Part shown: positions 1 to 10,194 of the stretch, one piece after another
How the letters are laid out: each line of letters begins with the position of its first letter
How positions within the stretch are numbered: the first letter of the stretch is position 1
Assembly (NCBI RefSeq): GCF_029542785.1
Contig: NC_083372.1
Span: 868,001 to 932,000 of the forward strand
Origin: Malassezia japonica
Taxonomy: Eukaryota > Basidiomycota > Malasseziomycetes > Malasseziales > Malasseziaceae
Reading direction: 5' to 3'
DNA: 64,000 bases
Notes under the pieces: model-generated
Database searches by the model: none
What the model saw: only the letters and a program-made list of their open reading frames with translations
Told to the model about the DNA's origin: nothing
Position numbers and translations under genes: made by a program

Positions 1-1
1 G

Positions 2-1561
2 GTGCTGGCCGAGCGCGTCCTTGGCGACGGCAAGCTGCCGGACCTCATTGTCCTGGCCGGCTTTATGCATATCGTCTCCGAGACGTTCCTGAGTGCCCTT
101 GGGCACAAGACGTCGTTGGCATCGCCACCTGCCTTTGCCAAGCGCCCCGCGCAAGGTGTGCCGATCATTAATCTGCATCCTGCGCTGCCTGGCGCGTTTG
201 ATGGCGCGAATGCCATTGATCGCGCGTACGAAGCCTTCCAGAAAGGCGAGATCAAACACACCGGTATCATGGTGCACGAAGTTGTCGCCGAGGTCGACCG
301 CGGTGCGCCGATCCTCGTGCAAGAGGTGCCCATCCACGCGGGCGAGTCACTCGATGAGCTCGAGACGCGCATGCACGCCGTCGAGCACCAGCTCATTGTC
401 AATGCCACCGCCAAGGTGCTCGCGGACGAACCCAAGGCAGTAGCGCCCCCTACGCCGCGTGCAGAAAAGACGATTGCCACGCCGAAGTTGGACACGAGTG
501 CCGTCGAGCGGCCCCGCGGCAAGGTGGCACCGGAGGCGAGTGCCGACACGGTCCTCGCGTACCTGGCGCCCTCCGGGCTGCTGGAGCCGCTCAGCACCTT
601 TGCGCCGCAGGTCTATGAGGACGACCTGGTCGTTGCCAAGCGCGGCGACCAAACCATCCTGTGGCGCGGCGTGCGCGCGCCGGCCGCCCTCCCGCCGGCC
701 GCCAAGCAGGCCTTGGGCAAGACGTACGAAACCGTGCACCAGGGCGCCGAATCGCCTGCGTTCCTGCGCCTTCTCCGCGGCCCTCTCATTACCTTCCAAG
801 GCGTGCGCAGCGCAAAACCCTCTGCGTCGCAGCTCTTCCTTGTGCGCGGCAGCGACGCGGCACTCTTTGTCGACCAGGTGCCTATGACCACGCGTTCGCT
901 CTGTTCGGCTTTTAGTGCTGTGGCCTGCACGCCTTCGCGCGTCTATGTATGGCACGGCAAAGGCAGCGACAAGGAGCAGCGCCTGCGTGCCGTGCAGTTT
1001 GCAGGAACACGTACCAAGTCGGCTGTCATTGAGATGGACGAGGCAACGGCGTCGCGCGACTGGCTGCGCCTGTTCCCTGCTGCGCCCTATGCCTCTGGCT
1101 GGCACTGGCGGCACTTTGGCACGCTCCCTCGCGCCCAGCGTGGCGCGCGCCTCTATGTGTGCCCCGATGCCTCGGACGCGGTGCCGTTCACCTCAACGGC
1201 GCTGCGCGCGGATCGTGTCGCGCTGGTCGACGCGGGTTTGGAGGTCTATGTACTGATTGGCCGGGATGCGCGTGGTGCACACGCCCAAATCAAAGCGGCG
1301 CTACAGAGGGCAGACGCCGTTGCGGACGCTGCCCAGGCTGCGCGCGGCGGCCGCACCGCGATGCGCCCCGCGATCCATGTCCTGACCTTCCCTACTGCTA
1401 TTCCTTCTGATCTGCGGATCCTAGCACGTGCACCTTGGGACGATGCGCATATGCAAGGCGATGGCGACGCGACGCGCGACGCGACCTTGCCGCTCCAAGC
1501 TCAGACACCGGCGCAGACGCGCGAGCAATTGGCGCAGCTGTCCCCATCGCCGCCTGTTTAG
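2..1561 (+). CDS. ADE8: Phosphoribosylglycinamide formyltransferase fused to a gelsolin-like region (5' end outside window)
   Basis: The first ~150 visible codons are a GAR transformylase, the third step of purine synthesis, which transfers formyl from 10-formyl-THF to GAR. INLHPALPG carries the catalytic Asn and His, and EVDRGAPI the catalytic Asp (N106/H108/D144 in E. coli PurN). The reading frame enters from outside the window, so the start and the N-terminal Rossmann part are missing. A Pro/Ala/Lys-rich linker of about 40 residues follows. After it come roughly 300 residues resembling gelsolin/villin repeats: LFLVRGSDAALFVDQVP, then SRVYVWHGKGS followed by an acidic/basic helix. The two parts are in one uninterrupted frame ending at TAG 1559-1561. 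Yeast Ade8 is only about 214 residues, so the C-terminal half is an addition. The formyltransferase call is secure; the gelsolin-like call is by pattern only. Confidence 0.85.
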   Translation: MLAERVLGDGKLPDLIVLAGFMHIVSETFLSALGHKTSLASPPAFAKRPAQGVPIINLHPALPGAFDGANAIDRAYEAFQKGEIKHTGIMVHEVVAEVDRGAPILVQEVPIHAGESLDELETRMHAVEHQLIVNATAKVLADEPKAVAPPTPRAEKTIATPKLDTSAVERPRGKVAPEASADTVLAYLAPSGLLEPLSTFAPQVYEDDLVVAKRGDQTILWRGVRAPAALPPAAKQALGKTYETVHQGAESPAFLRLLRGPLITFQGVRSAKPSASQLFLVRGSDAALFVDQVPMTTRSLCSAFSAVACTPSRVYVWHGKGSDKEQRLRAVQFAGTRTKSAVIEMDEATASRDWLRLFPAAPYASGWHWRHFGTLPRAQRGARLYVCPDASDAVPFTSTALRADRVALVDAGLEVYVLIGRDARGAHAQIKAALQRADAVADAAQAARGGRTAMRPAIHVLTFPTAIPSDLRILARAPWDDAHMQGDGDATRDATLPLQAQTPAQTREQLAQLSPSPPV

Positions 1562-1804
1562 CCAATCACGAGAGAAGAATGTCGGGCACGAACACCCCTG
1601 CGTAGTTAAGCTCACGTAATCTGTGCGCTTTGCAGATTACTTTCAGCCCTGGTAGGCCGTGCATGCACTAATGAAAATTCGCCATCGGGGCTTGAGCGCT
1701 TGACAGGTTCAGCCAAGCCTCCGCGGCAAGGTCACTAGCTGTCGACACTCCTGATACCTTCCCCGCCTGTACTCTGGCCGGCCCCTATTGCTGTGTGCAT
1801 ATAG

Positions 1805-4800
1805 ATGACCAGCCCGTGGAAAGACAAGGGTCGCGGGCTGCGCTTGCGCCCTGACCTGATGCAGGAGGAGCCGTACGCTCGGGCGGGGCTGCGCACACCC
1901 CCGCCCGACACTTCGCGTACGAACCTCCTGGATTCAGGCGCAACGGACTCACCGCAGCAGTCCTCGTTTGGTTCATACATACCGCAGCAACTGCAGTCTC
2001 CCGCTGCATCCTACCCGCGCGCCCGTGCGCCGCCCAAGTTGGCCTCCCCGTTCAACACCGTGGATGCGGAGCTAGCGCGTGGTGAACGCGATACGTACGC
2101 TGGCCCTCGTCATGTCGCCTCACCTTACGACCAGCGTGTACCTACGGGATCCATGTATGATAACGAAAATTCTCCCTATGCACCGCCTATCCTTCCCCGC
2201 GGTGTGGCTGTGACCTCCAGCCAGAGCCAGGTCTACGATCCCTACCTGGACGGCTCGCCTATGTTTGACGAAGGGCGCTTCATCTCGCACAACTCTGGTG
2301 CGCCTGCTTTTGCCGAGACGTACTGGGACGAAAATGAGCGGGATCTTTATCCCCAACCGGCGATGAGCACTGTGGGCGTCTCGGAATATGGCGAAATGAG
2401 CCCGACGGTCAGCATGCAAAACATGTCGCCGAGCATGCCTACATCGCCGCACCTTGCGCATCCGCTTCAGCCGACGCAGTACGGCCATTCGCGACGATTT
2501 GGATCGAATGGGCTCACGATGACGGCGCCGAGCAAGCAGGGCGACATGGGCGTCGTGCACCTCCTCGCCTCGCCGGGCATGGAAGGAAAGGAAATGAAAC
2601 GGAACACGGCAGACATGGGTCTGCCGCGTGAAAACTCCTTTGGCTCGCAATATTTGCCGCACAGTACAGATATGCCGCTTGAAAAGGTCGGCGACGAAGC
2701 AGCGGGCGATGCGGCGGGCGCGGTCGCAGGCGCGGTCGCTGCTACGGGCGCGGTCCCGGGCGCAGAAGGCGTCGCTCCAACCAAGGCAAAGAAAAGCAAG
2801 GGCAAGAAGGGAAAAGCGCCGGCCGACCCCAACAAGCCCAAGCCTGTGACTGCCGGCGCACTGTTCCGGTACGCGACACCGAACGAAAAACTGCTCAATC
2901 TGTTGGGCATTGTATGTGCCGCGGCGTCGGGCGCTGCACAGCCCATCATGACGATTCTCTTTGGTAACCTGGCGACGGCTTTCCTGGGTATGAATGAAAA
3001 TACGACCGTGGAGGACTTTATGAACCGCATCCACCAAACCGAGCGCAACATCAATATGGATGCGCTGTACCTTGTGATCATTGGTATTTGCTCCTGGATC
3101 GTCATTTACGTGTACATGGCTATCTGGGTGTACACGGGTGAAGTGATCACGATGCGCATTCGTGAAAACTACCTGCGTGCGATTCTCCGCCAGGACATTG
3201 CGTACTTTGACAACCTGGGTGCGGGTGAGATCACGACCCGCATCCAGAGCGACATCCAGCTGATCCAGGACGGTATTAGCGACAAGATTCCGCTGATGAT
3301 TGCACTAATTTCCACCTTTATCACTGGTTTCCTCGTCGCATACATCCGCAACTGGCGCCTGGCGTTGGTCATGACAGCGATTCTCCCTTGCATTGTCTTG
3401 ACGGCGATTGTGATGAACATTTTTGTCGCCAAGTACCAGCAGATTGAGCTGGACTTTGTCGGTAAGGCTGCATCGCTCGCCGAAGAAACGCTCTCGACCG
3501 TGCGCACGGCCAAGGCCTTTGCGATGAACGAGCACCTGGCGGCCGTGTACGATGGCCGCAACAGTCTCGCGACAGCCGCAAGCCGCCGTCGTGCAATTGC
3601 TACCGGTATCGGTGTCGGCGGCTTTTTCTTCTGTGTGTACTCTGCCTACGCGCTGGCTTTCTTCTTTGGCTCAAAGCTCGTGGCGAGCGGCAACATCGAG
3701 AGCGGTACGGTAATGAACGTCATCTTTTCCGTACTGATTGGTGCATTTGGTATGGCGATGCTCGCGCCGAATCTCCAGGCTTTGAGCTTTGCGCAGGCAG
3801 CAGGCGGTAAGGTGTATGAGACGATCGACCGCAAATCCAAGATCGACTCGTCGAGCAAGGAAGGTCTCCGTCCGCCACAGTGCTACGGCAATATTACCGT
3901 GCGTAACGTCAACTTCACCTACCCCTCGCGCCCTGACGTGCCGATCCTGAAGGACTTTTCGCTGGATATTCCAGCGGGACGGGTTACGGCCTTGGTCGGC
4001 CCATCGGGATCCGGCAAAAGTACCATCATTTCGCTCGTCGAACGCTTCTATGACCCGAACGAAGGCGCGGTTTTTCTCGACGACGTCCCGATCCCCGATC
4101 TCAACATTCAGTGGCTACGTACGCAAATCGGTCTGGTGTCGCAAGAGCCGACGCTCTTTTCCACAACCGTGTGGGAAAACATTGCCTACGGCCTGATTCA
4201 CACGCCTTTCGAGCATCTTCCGGAAGAGCAGAAAGACAAGCTAATTGTCGAGGCTGCTCGTCAGGCCAACGCCCACGACTTTATCACGCAGCTGCCGCAA
4301 GGCTACCACACGCAGGTCGGTGAGCGTGCCGCTTTGCTGAGTGGTGGTCAGAAGCAGCGTGTCTCGATTGCACGTGCGATTGTCAAGAATCCTCGGATTC
4401 TCTTGCTGGACGAGGCGACAAGTGCGTTGGACACTGCCTCGGAAGGTATTGTGCAGGAAGCGCTTGATCGTGCGTCGCGCGGCCGCACGACCATCACGAT
4501 CGCCCACCGTCTCAGCACGATCAAGAATGCAGACAACATTGTCGTGATGAAGCAGGGTGTCATTGTCGAACAGGGTCAGCACAACGAGCTGCTGCAGGTG
4601 CCTGGCGGCGTGTACGCCAACCTCGTTGCTGCGCAGCAGATCAATCGCGACAACACGCGCGCGGCGCTGACAGAGTACGGCGACACCTTCTCGCCACCGC
4701 CCCAGTTCTATGAGTTTGGCGCAAAGGAGGACAGCAGTTCGAATCCGATGGCCTCGCGCGTGAGTGTCCTGACGAACAACGACGATTCGGCAGCCTCCCA

Positions 4801-6709
4801 GGTGCTGCGCATGTCGGGTCTGCGGCACGGCAAGTTTGACAAGGATGAAAAGGAGAAGCCGCTGGGTATGCTATACCTGATGATGCGCCTCGCCCGTACT
4901 GGCAAAGACCTGCTTCTACCCTACTTTGTCCCCGGCATGCTGTGTGCGATTCTCACGGGTGCGACCTACCCCAGCTTTGCGATTCTCTTTGGACTTGCTT
5001 TGACCAACTACGGCAAGTGTCAGGTCGCGTCTACACAGCCCGGCACGCCGTGTCCCGAGCCGGCACGCAGCGACATGCGTTCTACCGCAAACAATCAAGC
5101 GCTGTACTTTTTCGTGATTGCCCTGATTTCGACGGTCGCCACCGTCTTCCAGATGGCGCTCGTGCAGCAGGGTTCCGCGATCTTGATGCAGCGTCTGCGC
5201 AGCCGCATGTTCCGTGCGTATATGCGTGCCGATGTCTCCTACTTTGACGAAGAGGGCCACAGCAGCGGTACGCTGACGAGTTCGCTTGCAGAAAACACGC
5301 AAAAGATCAACAGCTTTATCGGTGTGTCGCTGGGCACGATTGTCCAGTCGATTTCGACGCTAATTGTCGGTGCGATTATTGCGTTGATCTACGGCTGGAA
5401 GCTTTCGCTCGTGGTCATTGCATGCATCCCCTTTACGCTCTCGGCTGGTTTCGTGCGCTTGCGCTTGGTGGTTATGAAAGACGTCCAAGTGCGCAAAGCA
5501 CATTTGGTCTCGTCTCAAAAAGCATGCGAGTCGGCCAATGCGATCCGGACTGTGGCGTCGCTCACGCGTGAGGACGACTGCTTGCGGGAGTACCACGAGT
5601 CGCTCGAAGGTGCGTCGCAGGTCGCCAAGAAGGCGGCGCTCTGGGGCAATATTTTCTACGCATTTTCGCAGAGCACCGCATTCTTTGTGATTGCGCTCGG
5701 TTTCTGGTACGGCTCCAAATTGATCTTCCCCCGTGGAAACCCGTCGAACCCCGAGCCGCCGGAGTATTCTACCGGTCAGTTCTTCACCATTTTCACGGCG
5801 GTCGTCTTTGGCAGTATCCAGGCGGGTAACGTGTTCAACTTTGTGCCGGATATCTCCAACGCACGTACGGCTGCCTCGGCGGTCTTTACGCTGTTGGACA
5901 ACAAGCCCAAGATCGACTCGGAATCGGACGATGGTATTGTGCTCGACCACTGCCAGGGCCACTTGCGCTTTGAGGATGTGCGATTCCGCTATCCCTCACG
6001 GCCCGGCGTCAAAGTCCTGCGTGGTGTCGACATCGACGCCCCTCCCGGTACCCACTGTGCGCTGGTCGGCGGCAGTGGTTGCGGCAAATCGACTACGATC
6101 CAGCTGATTGAGCGTTTCTACGACGTGGAGAGTGGCCGTATCACGCTCGATGGTTACGACATCCGTACAATCAACCTGCGCTCCTTGCGCGAGCACATTG
6201 CGCTCGTCTCGCAGGAGCCGACTCTCTACGACGGCACCATTGCCTTCAACTTGCGCCTTGGCGCTCTGGTGCCTCCGGAAGAGGTCTCTGACGAACAAAT
6301 CCGCTCGGCCGCTGCACAGGCCAACATCCTCGAGTTCATCGAGGGGCTTCCGAGTGGCTTCGATACCCAGGTCGGCAGCAAGGGCACACAGCTGAGTGGT
6401 GGCCAGAAGCAACGCATTGCTATCGCTCGTGCCTTGGTGCGCAACCCCAAGATCCTCCTACTGGACGAAGCGACGTCCGCTCTCGACTCCGACTCGGAGA
6501 AGATTGTGCAGCATGCTCTGGACAGCGCTGCACGCGGTCGCACGACGATTTCGATTGCGCACCGTCTCTCGACGATTGCGCAAGCAGACCGCATCTTTGC
6601 ATTCCAAGACGGAGTGGTTGCCGAGGCTGGCGACCATCGGGCCTTGATGGCAAAGAAGGGGATCTATGCCAACTTGGTCATGCTCCAGGCGCTCGATCCC
6701 TCTGCATAG
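1805..6709 (+). CDS. Full-size ABCB-type ABC transporter (multidrug/pheromone exporter class)
   Basis: An intronless 1634-residue protein with the order N-extension, TMD1, NBD1, TMD2, NBD2, as in P-glycoprotein, S. pombe Pmd1 and Ste6. The first ~340 residues are hydrophilic, rich in Pro/Ser and later in Ala/Gly/Lys; the first membrane segment begins near residue 360. NBD1 has Walker A GPSGSGKST (~732), signature LSGGQKQR and Walker B ILLLDEATSALD. NBD2 has Walker A GGSGCGKST (~1421) and the same signature and Walker B. Both catalytic glutamates after Walker B are present, so both ATP sites look competent. It probably exports hydrophobic compounds or a lipopeptide across the plasma or vacuolar membrane; the substrate cannot be read from sequence. 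The ATG at 1805 opens the frame. Confidence 0.93.
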   Translation: MTSPWKDKGRGLRLRPDLMQEEPYARAGLRTPPPDTSRTNLLDSGATDSPQQSSFGSYIPQQLQSPAASYPRARAPPKLASPFNTVDAELARGERDTYAGPRHVASPYDQRVPTGSMYDNENSPYAPPILPRGVAVTSSQSQVYDPYLDGSPMFDEGRFISHNSGAPAFAETYWDENERDLYPQPAMSTVGVSEYGEMSPTVSMQNMSPSMPTSPHLAHPLQPTQYGHSRRFGSNGLTMTAPSKQGDMGVVHLLASPGMEGKEMKRNTADMGLPRENSFGSQYLPHSTDMPLEKVGDEAAGDAAGAVAGAVAATGAVPGAEGVAPTKAKKSKGKKGKAPADPNKPKPVTAGALFRYATPNEKLLNLLGIVCAAASGAAQPIMTILFGNLATAFLGMNENTTVEDFMNRIHQTERNINMDALYLVIIGICSWIVIYVYMAIWVYTGEVITMRIRENYLRAILRQDIAYFDNLGAGEITTRIQSDIQLIQDGISDKIPLMIALISTFITGFLVAYIRNWRLALVMTAILPCIVLTAIVMNIFVAKYQQIELDFVGKAASLAEETLSTVRTAKAFAMNEHLAAVYDGRNSLATAASRRRAIATGIGVGGFFFCVYSAYALAFFFGSKLVASGNIESGTVMNVIFSVLIGAFGMAMLAPNLQALSFAQAAGGKVYETIDRKSKIDSSSKEGLRPPQCYGNITVRNVNFTYPSRPDVPILKDFSLDIPAGRVTALVGPSGSGKSTIISLVERFYDPNEGAVFLDDVPIPDLNIQWLRTQIGLVSQEPTLFSTTVWENIAYGLIHTPFEHLPEEQKDKLIVEAARQANAHDFITQLPQGYHTQVGERAALLSGGQKQRVSIARAIVKNPRILLLDEATSALDTASEGIVQEALDRASRGRTTITIAHRLSTIKNADNIVVMKQGVIVEQGQHNELLQVPGGVYANLVAAQQINRDNTRAALTEYGDTFSPPPQFYEFGAKEDSSSNPMASRVSVLTNNDDSAASQVLRMSGLRHGKFDKDEKEKPLGMLYLMMRLARTGKDLLLPYFVPGMLCAILTGATYPSFAILFGLALTNYGKCQVASTQPGTPCPEPARSDMRSTANNQALYFFVIALISTVATVFQMALVQQGSAILMQRLRSRMFRAYMRADVSYFDEEGHSSGTLTSSLAENTQKINSFIGVSLGTIVQSISTLIVGAIIALIYGWKLSLVVIACIPFTLSAGFVRLRLVVMKDVQVRKAHLVSSQKACESANAIRTVASLTREDDCLREYHESLEGASQVAKKAALWGNIFYAFSQSTAFFVIALGFWYGSKLIFPRGNPSNPEPPEYSTGQFFTIFTAVVFGSIQAGNVFNFVPDISNARTAASAVFTLLDNKPKIDSESDDGIVLDHCQGHLRFEDVRFRYPSRPGVKVLRGVDIDAPPGTHCALVGGSGCGKSTTIQLIERFYDVESGRITLDGYDIRTINLRSLREHIALVSQEPTLYDGTIAFNLRLGALVPPEEVSDEQIRSAAAQANILEFIEGLPSGFDTQVGSKGTQLSGGQKQRIAIARALVRNPKILLLDEATSALDSDSEKIVQHALDSAARGRTTISIAHRLSTIAQADRIFAFQDGVVAEAGDHRALMAKKGIYANLVMLQALDPSA

Positions 6710-6872
6710 TGTATGGTGTGGTTATTCCTTTCGCAGTGTATTATTTGGACCCATGACCTTGGTGCCTGGTTCAGAGCGCGTGGGGCTAGGTATGGCCACG
6801 TGGCCTTGCAATAATAAACCAATCGTGTCAAAGCGGCACGTCACACTAGAGTTCATCTCGTGTTGTCTTGCG

Positions 6873-8000
6873 ATGCGTACGAGTGTGCTGGGAGGAACGG
6901 TGCTGCTGCTTGCCGCGGCAGCGGTTGCCCCGGTGGCGGCGCGCAATGCGGCGCCTGCCAAGGGCAAGGAGCCCAAAGCCCCTCAGACGACCGAGAACTA
7001 CATGCAGGAGCACATGGCGAGCGAGCACCACATCGGCGCCTTTGACCTCGCCAGCTTTTTTGCGCTTCACGACTTTGACCGTAACGGTGTCCTTGATCGT
7101 GCCGAGATCGAAGCCATTTACGGCGTGCACCACTCGCTGTCGCGGAAACACTCGCCGAACGCCGAGGTGCACGACGAGAAGGCGGACAAGATTGTGCGCG
7201 AAGTGCTGCGCCGCCTCGACAAGAACCACGACTCGATGATTACGCGTGCCGAGTTCCTCGCGGGCGGTCCCAACGGACTTCCGCTCTTCCCCGAGTACGG
7301 CAAGCATACGCTTGGCCACCACTACGACGAGGAATCCGAGTTCTTTGTGCACCATGAATCCATCTACCACAAGAATGAGGAGGACCAGAAGGCCGAGGCC
7401 TACACACACGAAGAGGACTACGACCACTTTGCGAAGCACCGTGACATTGAGAACGAGGAGGAGGATCGTGAGCGTATCGCCGAGGGTATGCCGACTATCC
7501 AGGAGGAGGAGCGCCTGAAGGAGGCCGCGGCCAATAAGGGCAAGGAATTCGAGAGCAAGTATGAGAAGCAGTTCACCCCGGAGGAGATGGAGCGTGCCAA
7601 GAAGGAGCACGCCAAGGATGTGCTCGGCGCCGCCGGCCGTGAGCTCGTCTCGAAGCAGCACGTCTTCAAGACGCCCAACGGCCCCCGGAAGGTCGAGGCC
7701 ACCAAGGAGAATGTGATTTTCTCCGAGGGCAACTTTGGCGATGAGAATGCTCCTCCGGTCTTTGCCAATGGCGAGGACGGTGCGGCGCGGGCGCCGGTCG
7801 ACCACATTGATGGCGAGACGGAGCTTGCGCGCAAGATTCGCCTGGACCGCGCGCGCCGCGAGGCGAGCGGCCGCCCCCGTTTCGGCTCGGGCAGCAACGG
7901 CTTCGCCAAGCCGCGTGAGGATGCCGACCGCCTCAAGCAGGGTGTGCCGTACAAGTACCGTGTCAAGAAGCCGGGATTTTTGGTACGTCGGGACGACTAA
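6873..8000 (+). CDS. Secretory-pathway EF-hand protein (nucleobindin/Ssp120-like)
   Basis: A 375-residue protein starting MRTSVLGGTVLLLAAAAVA, a clear signal peptide. Two canonical EF-hand loops follow: DFDRNGVLDRAE near residue 67 and DKNHDSMITRAE near residue 116. Next is a His/Glu-rich segment, then a highly charged Glu/Lys helix at about residues 190-260, and a basic C-terminus. This order (signal peptide, paired EF-hands, charged helix) matches the nucleobindin/Ssp120 family of luminal Ca2+-binding proteins of the ER-Golgi pathway. The frame is open upstream to 6666, but the ATG at 6873 is the start that gives the signal peptide. A CACGTG lies at 6797-6802. Its stop is 35 bp from the convergent TRP4 stop. 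Luminal location is inferred. Confidence 0.8.
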   Translation: MRTSVLGGTVLLLAAAAVAPVAARNAAPAKGKEPKAPQTTENYMQEHMASEHHIGAFDLASFFALHDFDRNGVLDRAEIEAIYGVHHSLSRKHSPNAEVHDEKADKIVREVLRRLDKNHDSMITRAEFLAGGPNGLPLFPEYGKHTLGHHYDEESEFFVHHESIYHKNEEDQKAEAYTHEEDYDHFAKHRDIENEEEDRERIAEGMPTIQEEERLKEAAANKGKEFESKYEKQFTPEEMERAKKEHAKDVLGAAGRELVSKQHVFKTPNGPRKVEATKENVIFSEGNFGDENAPPVFANGEDGAARAPVDHIDGETELARKIRLDRARREASGRPRFGSGSNGFAKPREDADRLKQGVPYKYRVKKPGFLVRRDD

Positions 8001-8035
8001 CGCAGCGCGAACTTTAGATAGGGTATGACTAGCTA

Positions 8036-9268
8036 TTAGGAACGAGCGTTGAGCATAGTTTCCCGCAGGGCCTTGAGGCTCTGCTCGGCGTGGCCGCTGC
8101 GGATGGATTCGCGCGCGAGCTCGGTGCACTGCTTCAGGTTGCCGTTGCCAAAGCCGGCAACGTACAGCACCGAGGCCGCTTGAATGAGCGTGTAGTCGTA
8201 GATCGCGCCGAGGTTGACTCCTTCGGGGATCGGCTCGAGGCGCGTCGCAGGCGAGTCGGGTTCGACAATGAGCGGCTCTTTGAGTTTTTCGTCGGCAGGC
8301 AGCGTCGCATCGGTAAAGAAGCGCACGACGACCGAGGCATTTTGTGCCGCTGTACCGCACCGCACATCCTCCAGAGGGTGAGTGGGCAGGCCGAAATCAG
8401 CAGGCGAGACCACTTTGTACTCCACGCGGTTGTCCTTCACCTCCCAGACATCCGTGGGGCCCGACGGACTGATCTCGTCCAGCCCCTCTTGGCCACAGAC
8501 GACCCACACATGTTCCATGCCGGCAAGACGCAGCGTGTTTGCATACGTCTCGCCAAGGCCCGACGAGTGCACGCCATAGACGCCTCGCGCAGGCCGTGCG
8601 GGGTTGATCAAGGGGCCGAGAATGTTGAAGAGCGTCGGAAACCCGAGCGACGCGCGGATCGGCGCAAGCGGCGCCATGGCGCTGTGGAACTTGGGCGCAA
8701 AGAGGAATGTACATGCGAGCGACTCGAGCAAGGGCGCCATATCCGCCGGCGCAACGTCCATCAGCGGCACGCCCAGCGCAATGAGCAGCTCCGCCGAGCC
8801 CGACGTCGAGGACGACGCACGGCCGCCGTGCTTGCACACGCGCATCCCCTCGACACCCGCGGCAACAAACGAGGCAGTGGTAGAGACATTAAAGGTATCC
8901 TTGCCGTCGCCGCCGGTACCGACCATGTCGACAAACCCGCCGTAGGACGACGCGGCGGAAGGCCGTGCGGGGGGGAGCGACATCGGCGCCGCGAGCTTCA
9001 GCAGCGTCTCGCGCATAAAAGCCAAAGTGCGAGGAGCCATGTCGAGCCCAGTGACGCGCAGCGCCGTGAGCGCAGCGCCGATCGCGGCACTGTTCTGTGC
9101 ATCCCCCGTGAATTCCACATCGGCCAGGTGCGCGAGGAGCGTCTCGAGCTCTTCATCTGTCAGCTTGGGGCCGGCAGGACGAAGCGAGCCGCTAGGAGGC
9201 GGGGGTGGCGAGATGCTCAGCACGAGCTGCTTAAGCACCGGCTTAAAGGTCGCGAGCGTATGCGCCAT
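8036..9268 (-). CDS. TRP4: Anthranilate phosphoribosyltransferase
   Basis: A 410-residue intronless enzyme of tryptophan synthesis that joins anthranilate to PRPP. The PRPP-binding signature MVGTGGDGKDTFNVST is present, followed by CKHGGRASSSTSGSAELL, the typical anthranilate/PRPP site. LFAPKFHSAMAPLAPIRASLG and FNILGPLINPA are further family motifs. The length is slightly above yeast Trp4 (380 residues) because of a Pro/Gly-rich insert near residue 20. The ATG at 9268 is head-to-head with the frequenin gene, with only 130 bp between the two start codons. Confidence 0.95.
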   Translation of the reverse strand: MAHTLATFKPVLKQLVLSISPPPPPSGSLRPAGPKLTDEELETLLAHLADVEFTGDAQNSAAIGAALTALRVTGLDMAPRTLAFMRETLLKLAAPMSLPPARPSAASSYGGFVDMVGTGGDGKDTFNVSTTASFVAAGVEGMRVCKHGGRASSSTSGSAELLIALGVPLMDVAPADMAPLLESLACTFLFAPKFHSAMAPLAPIRASLGFPTLFNILGPLINPARPARGVYGVHSSGLGETYANTLRLAGMEHVWVVCGQEGLDEISPSGPTDVWEVKDNRVEYKVVSPADFGLPTHPLEDVRCGTAAQNASVVVRFFTDATLPADEKLKEPLIVEPDSPATRLEPIPEGVNLGAIYDYTLIQAASVLYVAGFGNGNLKQCTELARESIRSGHAEQSLKALRETMLNARS

Positions 9269-9398
9269 GGTGAACCGTTAGACCAGGACCGATCCCCCGC
9301 GCTCCACTCGCGTCATCGCCCCGGCCGAAAGCGGCTTTTCTGGCCAGCGGGGGCGCAACCCGACCTGCGAGAGTCCAGGCGCGGTTCATTTGCTGACC

Positions 9399-10082
9399 AT
9401 GGGCAAGGCACAGTCGAAACTCTCCCCCGAGCAGTTGTCCGATCTGCAGAAGAACACTTACTGTATGTATGAGGCATAAACACCTATGCTGACCGACCAG
9501 TCGACCGTAAGGAGCTGCAGCAATGGTAGGTGGTCGCTGTCTTATTTCAGGTACAAGGGATTCATGAATGACTGCCCTTCTGGCGTGCTGGACAAGGCGG
9601 AATTCGCGCGGATATACAAGCAGTTCTTCCCCTTTGGCGATCCCACTGTTCTGGCAGAATACGTGTTCAACGTCTTTGACGAGAACAAGAACGGGTCGAT
9701 CGACTTCAAGGAGTTTATTTGTGCGCTGAGCATCACGAGCCGTGGTCGCCTGGACGAGAAGCTGCGTTGGGCGTTCCAGCTCTACGACATCGATGGTGAC
9801 GGGACGATCACCTACAATGAAATGCTCAGTACGTACCGCGCGCCACTGACACAGCCATTGTGCGTGCCATCTACAAGATGACCGGACAAATGGTCAAGCT
9901 GCCGGAAGACGAGGACACTCCGGAGAAGCGCGTTGAGAAGATCTTCCGTATGATGGATCGCGACAAAAACTCGGAGCGTACGTATTCTATCTCACCCAGT
10001 GTCGTTCGAGGAGTTCAAGGAGGGCTCCAAGCAAGACCCATCGATCGTCCAGGCACTTTCCTTGTACGATGGGCTTGTGTAA
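9399..10082 (+). CDS. FRQ1: Neuronal calcium sensor 1 / frequenin
   Basis: Five exons: 9399-9462, 9501-9525, 9551-9828, 9855-9977 and 10000-10082, giving exactly 190 residues, the length of NCS-1. The protein starts [13 protein letters not shown], a myristoylation signal. EF-hand loops visible are [24 protein letters not shown] and DRDKNSELSFEE; the first EF-hand is the degenerate CPSG type, as in the family. It ends SLYDGLV like NCS-1. In yeast it activates the PI 4-kinase Pik1. Introns are 38, 25, 26 and 22 nt. Each must be removed to keep frame, and splicing restores conserved residues at every junction ([33 protein letters not shown]). The in-frame stops seen without splicing do not indicate a pseudogene. 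Confidence 0.95.
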
Positions 10083-10194
10083 ATGCTATCGGGGTGGATT
10101 GTAGATTTTGTGTCCTCACCCGTGCTGGTTTCTTTGGGCAAGCTATGCGGCCTTGTATTATATCCCGTCGCTAGTATTGAATTCGATGTCCCGG

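Noticed and set aside
2..1561. Gelsolin fusion as an artefact of a missed intron or assembly join
   Set aside because: The linker is in frame, has normal codon pattern and no intron signals; kept as a finding with tests.
6846..8360. 504-codon minus-strand open frame opposite the EF-hand gene
   Set aside because: Shadow frame; Leu/Val-rich mirror of the Glu/Lys-rich EF-hand protein.
9399..10082. Frequenin gene as a pseudogene because of stops and frame changes
   Set aside because: All breaks coincide with GT...AG introns, and the spliced protein has the exact family length.
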